DNA of 64,000 nucleotides from Spongiactinospora rosea (GTDB taxonomy: Bacteria; Actinomycetota; Actinomycetes; Streptosporangiales; Streptosporangiaceae), in assembly GCF_003315795.1 (NCBI RefSeq), contig NZ_QMEY01000015.1, positions 124,001-188,000 on the forward strand. Reading direction: 5' to 3'. This document shows positions 58,763 to 64,000 of the stretch, piece after piece. Made by a program: the position numbers and the translations under genes. The notes below the pieces were generated by a model, which did not search any database, was not told the DNA's origin, and worked only from the letters and a program-made list of their open reading frames with translations. Numbering within the stretch: the stretch's first letter is position 1; the number at the start of each line of letters is the position of its first letter.

Positions 58763-60231
58763 CGCACACCTCCCGCCTTCGCCGATGAATCCCGCCGATC
58801 CAGTATCCCCGAGCTCCGGCCCGGGGAACGCAACCGTACGACCAGGGCGAACGACATGATGATGAGGCCCGCAACCTGAGTGAGGCGCAGGGCGTCCACG
58901 ATGGTGACCACCTCGGCGGCTCTGTCCGCCGTTCCCAGGCCGGCCAGGGCCGCGAGCGACCCGCCGCCGGTCATCGTGGCGGCCAGCACCGTGAACAGCA
59001 CGCTGACCGCCACGGTGCCCATGCCGTTGGCGATCGTGGTCACCAGCGACAACAGCGCGGAGCCGGAGGCCAGATCGGAGCCGTTGAGATCGCGGCTGGA
59101 GCTGGATATCGTCGGCATCGTGATCGCGCCGGTGCCCGCTCCCTGGAGAAATCCGAGCACGCCGAGCACCAGGTAGGAAGTGTCCGGCCGGAGAACGACC
59201 ACCTGTAGGAGGCCGGAACCGATCGCGACGCCGAGCCCGGTGCCGACGACCGGCCGGGGACCGAGCCGTTCCAGCAACCGGGCGGCGACCTGCAGGCTGA
59301 CGCCCATGCCGACCGCGCCGGGAACCATCAACGCGGCCGTCACCGACGCGCCGTCCGCGCGCAGGATCTGCACATAGGCGGGGATCAGCAAGGCCGAACC
59401 GAAGTAGGGAGCCGCGTACAGGGAAAGAACCGCGACGCCCCGGCCGAACGTCGGGTTCCGCAGGAGGGTGATCCGCAACAGCGGTTCAGGATGGGCCAGC
59501 GCCCGAGCCGAGAACACCGCGACCAGCACCGCACCGAGGAGGGCCGTGGCGATCCGCACCCAGGCCGGGCCGTCTTGGGCGCTGATGCCGTACGCCACCA
59601 TCACGATGCCCGGCACCAGCAGCATGGCTCCGGCCAGGTCGAGCCGGCCCGGCCGCCGAGGTGCGGCATCGCCTGGCAGCCAGGCCAGCGTGCCTGCGAC
59701 GCCCAGCAGCGCCAGCGGCACGGTGATGAAGAACAACGCCCGCCACGACCCGGTGCCCAAGAGCAGCGCGCCCAGTGCGGGGCCCAGGATCGGTCCGACC
59801 AGCAGCGGCAGGCCGGTGACCGCCATCATCCGGCCGCGGCGCTCGGCGGCCACCGCACCGAACCCGATCGCCATCGCCAAAGGTGTCATCAGGCCGGCGC
59901 TGAGGCCCTGCGCCGCTCGTGCGGCGAGCAGCCAGCCCAGGTCGCCGGCCATGCCCGCGGCGGCGGAGGCGACCGCGAAACCGGCCAGCGCCCCCAGATA
60001 CACGCGGCGGGCTCCCCATCGTCCGGCGAGTCCGGCGGCGAGCGGCATCGTCGCGACCATCGCGAGCGTGTACGCGGTGATGATCCATTGGGCGGCGGTC
60101 AGCGATGCGCCGAACACCGTCATGAGCTGCGGCAAGGCCACCGCGACGATCGTGGCGTCCAGGACCGCCATCAACCCGCCGGAGGCCAGCACGCTCGCGG
60201 CGCGCAGCTCCGGACCTGTCAGCCCGCTCAT
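58759..60231 (-). CDS. MFS drug transporter, DHA2 type
   Basis: A 490-residue membrane protein with about 14 helices. The first helix region VLDATIVAVALPQLMTVFGA, then WIITAYTLAMVATMPLAAGL and AGRWGARRVYLGALAGF (motif A) identify the EmrB/QacA branch. LVGPILGPALGALLLGTGSW fits motif C. The start is ATG 60231, overlapping the FMN reductase stop (ATGA). It lies between reductase and regulator in one coupled operon, so it probably exports the compound, or its reduced form, that MerR detects. Confidence 0.9.
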   Translation of the reverse strand: MSGLTGPELRAASVLASGGLMAVLDATIVAVALPQLMTVFGASLTAAQWIITAYTLAMVATMPLAAGLAGRWGARRVYLGALAGFAVASAAAGMAGDLGWLLAARAAQGLSAGLMTPLAMAIGFGAVAAERRGRMMAVTGLPLLVGPILGPALGALLLGTGSWRALFFITVPLALLGVAGTLAWLPGDAAPRRPGRLDLAGAMLLVPGIVMVAYGISAQDGPAWVRIATALLGAVLVAVFSARALAHPEPLLRITLLRNPTFGRGVAVLSLYAAPYFGSALLIPAYVQILRADGASVTAALMVPGAVGMGVSLQVAARLLERLGPRPVVGTGLGVAIGSGLLQVVVLRPDTSYLVLGVLGFLQGAGTGAITMPTISSSSRDLNGSDLASGSALLSLVTTIANGMGTVAVSVLFTVLAATMTGGGSLAALAGLGTADRAAEVVTIVDALRLTQVAGLIIMSFALVVRLRSPGRSSGILDRRDSSAKAGGVR

Positions 60232-60812
60232 GCCCGACCGGCCGGATCCGCCGCCCGGAGCGGGCGCAACGCGCGGGCCCATGTGCGCAGCTCGTTCATC
60301 ATCGTGTGCAGCGCGTGCACCGTGCCCGGCGGAGGAACGAAACGGCCGTCGGCGTCAAGGTGCTCCCACGCCATCGGCAGCAGTACCGACTCACGCACCG
60401 TGGTCGCCCGCAGCTCCGGGAGGACCGTCCGCAGTTGCTCGACGGCTCTGATGCCGCCGGAGGCGCCGTATCCGACGAACGCGACCGGTTTGTACGCCCA
60501 TTCGGTGAAGTGCCAGTCGATCGCGTTCTTCACCGGTGCCGGGAAGCTGTGGTTGTACTCCGGAGTGAGGAACACGAATGCGTCGGCGTTCGCGAGCCGG
60601 CTCCCGATCGGGGACGGGACCGCGCCCCCCGGCTGCATCTCGTGCATCGGCAGCGAGACCGCAGCCAGATCGATCATGTCGAGTTCGAGCCAGTCGATCG
60701 CGCCGAGCTCGCGCTCCAGCCACGCGGCCAGCGGATCGGCCAGCCTGGGCCTGCGCACGCTGCCGACCACCACGGCGATCCGGAGCCGCCCGCTGAAATC
60801 GTCTTGTGTCAT
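60228..60812 (-). CDS. NADPH-dependent FMN reductase family protein
   Basis: A 194-residue flavodoxin-fold reductase. The FMN phosphate loop is VVGSVRRPRLADPLAAW, the isoalloxazine contact loop is LTPEYNHSFPAPVKNAIDW, and FVGYGASGGIRAVEQL follows: the ChrR/YieF/ArsH-like pattern. It reduces quinones or other electrophiles with NAD(P)H. ATG 60812 lacks a Shine-Dalgarno and lies 7 nt after a -10-like TAGCGT, suggesting a leaderless mRNA. First gene of the reductase-MFS-MerR operon, under a MerR-type dyad. Confidence 0.9.
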   Translation of the reverse strand: MTQDDFSGRLRIAVVVGSVRRPRLADPLAAWLERELGAIDWLELDMIDLAAVSLPMHEMQPGGAVPSPIGSRLANADAFVFLTPEYNHSFPAPVKNAIDWHFTEWAYKPVAFVGYGASGGIRAVEQLRTVLPELRATTVRESVLLPMAWEHLDADGRFVPPPGTVHALHTMMNELRTWARALRPLRAADPAGRA

Positions 60813-60827
60813 GGCGTCGACGCTAGA

Positions 60828-60847
60828 AGTTCGCCCATAGGCGAACT
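60828..60847 (-). promoter_or_regulatory. MerR-type operator within the promoter spacer
   Basis: AGTTCGCC-CATA-GGCGAACT is a perfect 8-bp inverted repeat. On the minus strand TTGAGT (-35) overlaps its start and TAGCGT (-10) follows with a 19-bp spacer, the overlong spacing that MerR activators correct by untwisting DNA. The -10 ends 7 nt before the FMN reductase ATG. Confidence 0.75.
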
Positions 60848-61356
60848 CAAGTCGATCGGCGGCCGATCAAAGGAACCGGTTCGGCCATGGCCGACAGCGC
60901 ACCGGCGCGCACTTGCCGAATCCGGACGTCGCACGCATCCGCCGGGTGCTCATCTACGGCGAGCTCGGCCCGTCCCTCGACGACATCGGTGCACTTTCCG
61001 ATGCTCCGCCGGCGTCCGCACGACGGCCGACGTCCCGCTGTAGGCCGTGGAGGATCGGGAAACGGCCGTTCCTCGTCCGGGAAGCGATCTTTTACGCTGC
61101 CCTTCCTCCCACGTCGGACCCACTCGTGAACACCCCGAGAGCCGGACGCTCGCAGCGGATACCGCGGCGACCGGGGTGTCCCAAGCCGATTCTGCCGGGA
61201 TCGGCCGGCGTCACGGCAGAACCGGGGAACCGGATCGAGCCGCTCGTTCGCCAGAGGGGACCGCCGTACGCCTGGCCGCGCTGCGCGGCCACACCCGTGG
61301 CGACCGCGCCTGCTCTGGACGCGCTGTGCGGTACCGGCTTCGTCACGATCGCCAGG
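60848..61356. other. 509-bp intergenic region without a supported gene
   Basis: A plus-strand frame from about 60913 begins LPNPDVARIRRVLIYGELGP and looks protein-like for some 30 codons, possibly a gene relic. The rest shows no consistent coding pattern. No terminator is recognised after the WD40 gene, which ends at 61357. Confidence 0.4.
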
Positions 61357-64000
61357 CTAGGGACACGCCTTTCTGTACGGCAGTGTGGGTACGATCTCCC
61401 GCCACTGGGCCGCGTTCAACCCGCCCGCCTTCGCGCACACCGCCGCCGCCAGCGCCTCCCCGCCCACGGCGTGCCGCCTGACGGCTCCGCTGCCGTCCAC
61501 GGTCAGCACCGCCGACCCGTCGCCGGTGAACGCCACGTCGAGCGGCTGCCCGACCTCCGGGTCCTGCCCGCCACCCTGGTCGGGCAGCGCGCCCAGGTCC
61601 GTGCCCGACATCACCTCGACGAGCCGCACCCTGCCCCCCACCTGAAAGGTGGCGAGCAGGTCCTCGCGCGGCGAGTAGGCCGCGGGAGCGCCGAACCCGC
61701 GTGCGGTGGCGAGCCTGCGGCGCGTGGCCAGGTCCCAGACCGTCATCCGCCGCCGCGCGTCGAGCACCACGACCGCCTTGCCGGAGCGGGTGAAATACGC
61801 GCGCACCCCCTCGGCGTTCCTGCCGCCGCCGCCGAACGCCGACCCCAACGCCTTGCCGCCGGCCGTCTCCAGCAGGTGCAGGCGATCGCCCGCCACCACC
61901 AGCGTCCGCCCGTCGGAGGAGAAGGCCGCGTATTTCGCCGCGCCCGCATCAGCCGACCACACGCGCCGCCTGGCCCGCCGGTCCCACAGCTCGACCCCGC
62001 CCTTCTCGGTGACCACGGCCAGCCTGGCGCCGTCGGGAGAGAAGGCCGCCTGGACAGCGGACGTGCGCAGCGTGCCCTGGACGGCGGCCGAGGCGGTGTC
62101 CACGATCCGCACCCCGGGCCCGTAGGTGGCGACGAAACGGGAGTCCGGGCTGAATACCGCATGCTCCGCCTCTGGCAACGCGCCGGCCTTCCGCCCGCCG
62201 ACGGCCCACAGCGCGCCGTCGCGGACCACGAGCCGCCCGTCGCCGCTCAGCGCCGCCGTGCCCGCAAAGTGATCGTCGTCCGTGGTGGTCAGGTCGGCCA
62301 CGTTCACCGAGAAGACCTGGTCGCCCAGCAGGTAGCGGAACGTGCTTCCGTCGAAGGCCCCCTGCACCGCCTCACCGTCCCCCCGTATCTGGACCGTGGT
62401 GAGCAGTTGCGTGTCCGCCCTGCGCCAGAACTGGACGGACCGCGATGTCACCGTCGCGACGAGGCCGGCGCCGAACACGGCCGCGCCACCGTTCCAGGTG
62501 CCCTGGGTGCCGGCGCCGTCCGTGTCGCCGATGAAGTCCTTCGCCCCCGTCCTCAGGTCGGTCAGCTCCAGATGGCGACCGCGCCGCGCGGCCCGCCAGA
62601 CCCCGTCCCGGCTGAACGTGCCCGCAGGGGCGGGCCCGAGCTCCTGGGCGGCGCCGGTTCGCAGGTCCCAGCGGGTACGCCGGTCGGCCTCCTCCAGCAG
62701 GACGGAACCTTCGCGCTCGAACGCCACGTCGACCCGCTCGTCCAGGAAATCCTTGGCAGTGGGGAAGGCGTGGTCGCTGATCAGCCTGCCGCTGAGGAGG
62801 TCCACCGCGGCGGCGCGCCTGGCCGTCACGATCACCAGCACCCTGCCCGACGGGCTCAGCGTCACGCTGTCCATCGGCTCGGCCGACCGGGCGCCGAGCG
62901 TCCGCAGGAGCCGGCCGTTCCGCACGTCCCACACGCGCGTCGCAGTGGAATCGGCGCTGATCAGCGTCCGGCCGTCGGCGCCGAGCGTCCGTACCGTGTC
63001 GCCCGCGGCCGACGGGTCGCGGAACATCGCCGTCTCGCGCTGCGCCAGTGAGGCCACCAAGGCCGCCCTGGTGGCCGGCGTGCCGTCCAGCCGCCAGGCC
63101 GCCACACTCGCCAGCATCGCCTGGTGCGGGTCGCTCCCGCGGGTCGTGGCCGCCACCGCCGCCAGCCTGGCCGCCTCCGACCTGGTCAGCTGCCTGGCGA
63201 TCTGCTCGGCCCGGTCATCGGCCACCGCGCTCTGCTGTACGGCCAGCCCGCCGGCCACCAGCGCGATCACCAGCAGCCCGCCCAGGCTCAGCGAGGCCAG
63301 CCGGGTCCGCCTGGCCCTGCGCCTGGCCAGGACGGCCGCCGCGGACAGGAAATCACGTTCGATGGGCGACAGGGTGATGTCGCGGCGGGCGGTGGCCGCC
63401 CACTGCAACGCGTTCTCCAGGCTGCTGCCCTGGAACAGGTCGCCGTCCCGGCGTCCCGCCGCCTCCCAGCGTCGCGCCGCGGCGAGGATCTGCCGGTGTA
63501 CGGCCAGGCCGTCGCGGTTGGTCTCGATCCACCGGCGGTAACGCGGCCAGGCCTGGGGCAGCGCCGGCCTGGCCAGCCGTACGCCGCTGTCCTGCCTGGC
63601 CAGGAGGTAGCCGAACGCGGCGAGGATCCTCCGTACGGCGGCCACCTCGTGCGGCGCCCGCCCCTCGACGAGCTCGGCCAGCTCGGCGTGCCGGACCGAC
63701 AGCTCGCCCTCCTCGTCCACGGTCACCAGGCGCAGGAACACCTCGGGGGCCAGCTCGCGCTCGGCCGGATCGAGCATCGTGTACGCCTGCTCGGCCAGCG
63801 TGCCGAGCGCGGGATCGTGCCCCCGCGCGCCGATCCCGGCGGCCCGGTGGCCGCCCTGGGCGAGCAGGCGGGAGGTGTCGAGGTCGCCGTCGCCGCTGAC
63901 CAGCGCCAGCAGCAGCTCGCGGGCGGTCGGCCGCTGGGCCGGCTCCTTGGCCAGTGCCGAGGAGACCAACCGGCGCAGCGTCCTGGGCAGCGCGGACAGG
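61357..64000 (-). CDS. Ser/Thr kinase-like and WD40-repeat membrane protein (C-terminal part)
   Basis: At least 880 residues; the N-terminus lies beyond the right edge. The first visible residues (RRLVSSALAKEPAQRPTARE) are the final helix of a Hanks-type kinase domain. A helical region resembling the end of nSTAND1 modules follows (LGTLAEQAYTMLDPAERELA, DGDLFQGSSLENALQWA). A transmembrane helix near 236-256 (SLGGLLVIALVAGGLAVQQS) leads to about 600 residues of WD40-type blades (DGRTLISADSTATRVWDVRN, AFTGDGSAVLTVDGSGAVRR). Probably a signalling scaffold with an extracytoplasmic propeller; the ligand is unknown. Confidence 0.8.
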   Translation of the reverse strand, partial: LSALPRTLRRLVSSALAKEPAQRPTARELLLALVSGDGDLDTSRLLAQGGHRAAGIGARGHDPALGTLAEQAYTMLDPAERELAPEVFLRLVTVDEEGELSVRHAELAELVEGRAPHEVAAVRRILAAFGYLLARQDSGVRLARPALPQAWPRYRRWIETNRDGLAVHRQILAAARRWEAAGRRDGDLFQGSSLENALQWAATARRDITLSPIERDFLSAAAVLARRRARRTRLASLSLGGLLVIALVAGGLAVQQSAVADDRAEQIARQLTRSEAARLAAVAATTRGSDPHQAMLASVAAWRLDGTPATRAALVASLAQRETAMFRDPSAAGDTVRTLGADGRTLISADSTATRVWDVRNGRLLRTLGARSAEPMDSVTLSPSGRVLVIVTARRAAAVDLLSGRLISDHAFPTAKDFLDERVDVAFEREGSVLLEEADRRTRWDLRTGAAQELGPAPAGTFSRDGVWRAARRGRHLELTDLRTGAKDFIGDTDGAGTQGTWNGGAAVFGAGLVATVTSRSVQFWRRADTQLLTTVQIRGDGEAVQGAFDGSTFRYLLGDQVFSVNVADLTTTDDDHFAGTAALSGDGRLVVRDGALWAVGGRKAGALPEAEHAVFSPDSRFVATYGPGVRIVDTASAAVQGTLRTSAVQAAFSPDGARLAVVTEKGGVELWDRRARRRVWSADAGAAKYAAFSSDGRTLVVAGDRLHLLETAGGKALGSAFGGGGRNAEGVRAYFTRSGKAVVVLDARRRMTVWDLATRRRLATARGFGAPAAYSPREDLLATFQVGGRVRLVEVMSGTDLGALPDQGGGQDPEVGQPLDVAFTGDGSAVLTVDGSGAVRRHAVGGEALAAAVCAKAGGLNAAQWREIVPTLPYRKACP

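Noticed and set aside
60913..63051. 712-codon plus-strand frame over the WD40 gene
   Set aside because: The minus-strand protein shows WD40 blades and a kinase end. Only the first 30 codons of the plus frame (before 61357) look protein-like.

Overview
The window is GC-rich actinomycete chromosome. Signs of this are strong third-position GC, many GTG starts, ATGA/GTGA stop-start overlaps, ECF sigma factors, BTAD/AfsR-type and HxlR/PadR/MarR regulators, and a modular type I polyketide synthase (PKS). Several promoters place the -10 box about 7 nt before the start codon, as in leaderless mRNAs. A filamentous genus is likely (Streptosporangiales or Thermomonosporaceae are guesses); no rRNA, tRNA or CRISPR is visible.

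Left part (1-6.9 kb): a two-domain PEP-synthase-like phosphotransferase coupled to a histidine-phosphatase-fold gene and divergent from two small DNA-binding proteins; a type B carboxylesterase divergent from a TetR regulator; a decayed two-component system; and a secreted esterase cut short where mobile DNA begins. From 6.9 to 18 kb lies a graveyard of mobile elements: a serine recombinase, a GntR-ABC-permease operon, a Tn3-family transposase fragment interrupted by a second Tn3-family element with a recognisable 38-bp end, broken tnpA and resolvase genes, an isochorismatase/MarR pair, and a 3'-truncated IS5-type transposase.

From 18 to 30 kb come an ECF sigma factor with a membrane partner, a PadR-controlled ABC/FtsX exporter, an SDR remnant, a methyltransferase, an MFS pump divergent from an HxlR regulator, a small secreted protein, a TrkH/KtrB-type potassium transporter, an unusual ureohydrolase and a tyrosine recombinase.

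From 30 to 52.7 kb is a compact biosynthetic locus: a large BTAD-NTPase-TPR regulator, a DUF4288-like protein, a metallo-beta-lactamase-fold hydrolase divergent from an HxlR regulator (two matched operators), and two PKS genes. The PKS has a loading AT-ACP, module 1 KS-AT(methylmalonyl)-DH-KR-ACP, module 2 KS-AT(methylmalonyl)-degenerate DH-KR-ACP, and module 3 KS-AT(malonyl)-DH-KR-ACP-TE. Read by colinearity it should make a tetraketide, plausibly a 5-methyl-6-alkenyl-5,6-dihydropyran-2-one.

The right part (52.6-64 kb) holds a VOC protein whose gene overlaps the PKS tail to tail, a SigJ-like sigma factor, a second VOC protein, a nitroreductase, a DUF2089 regulator operon, a NUDIX hydrolase, a MerR-controlled FMN reductase-MFS-MerR operon with a clear operator, a tiny SDR relic, and the C-terminal part of a Ser/Thr kinase-WD40 protein running off the right edge.
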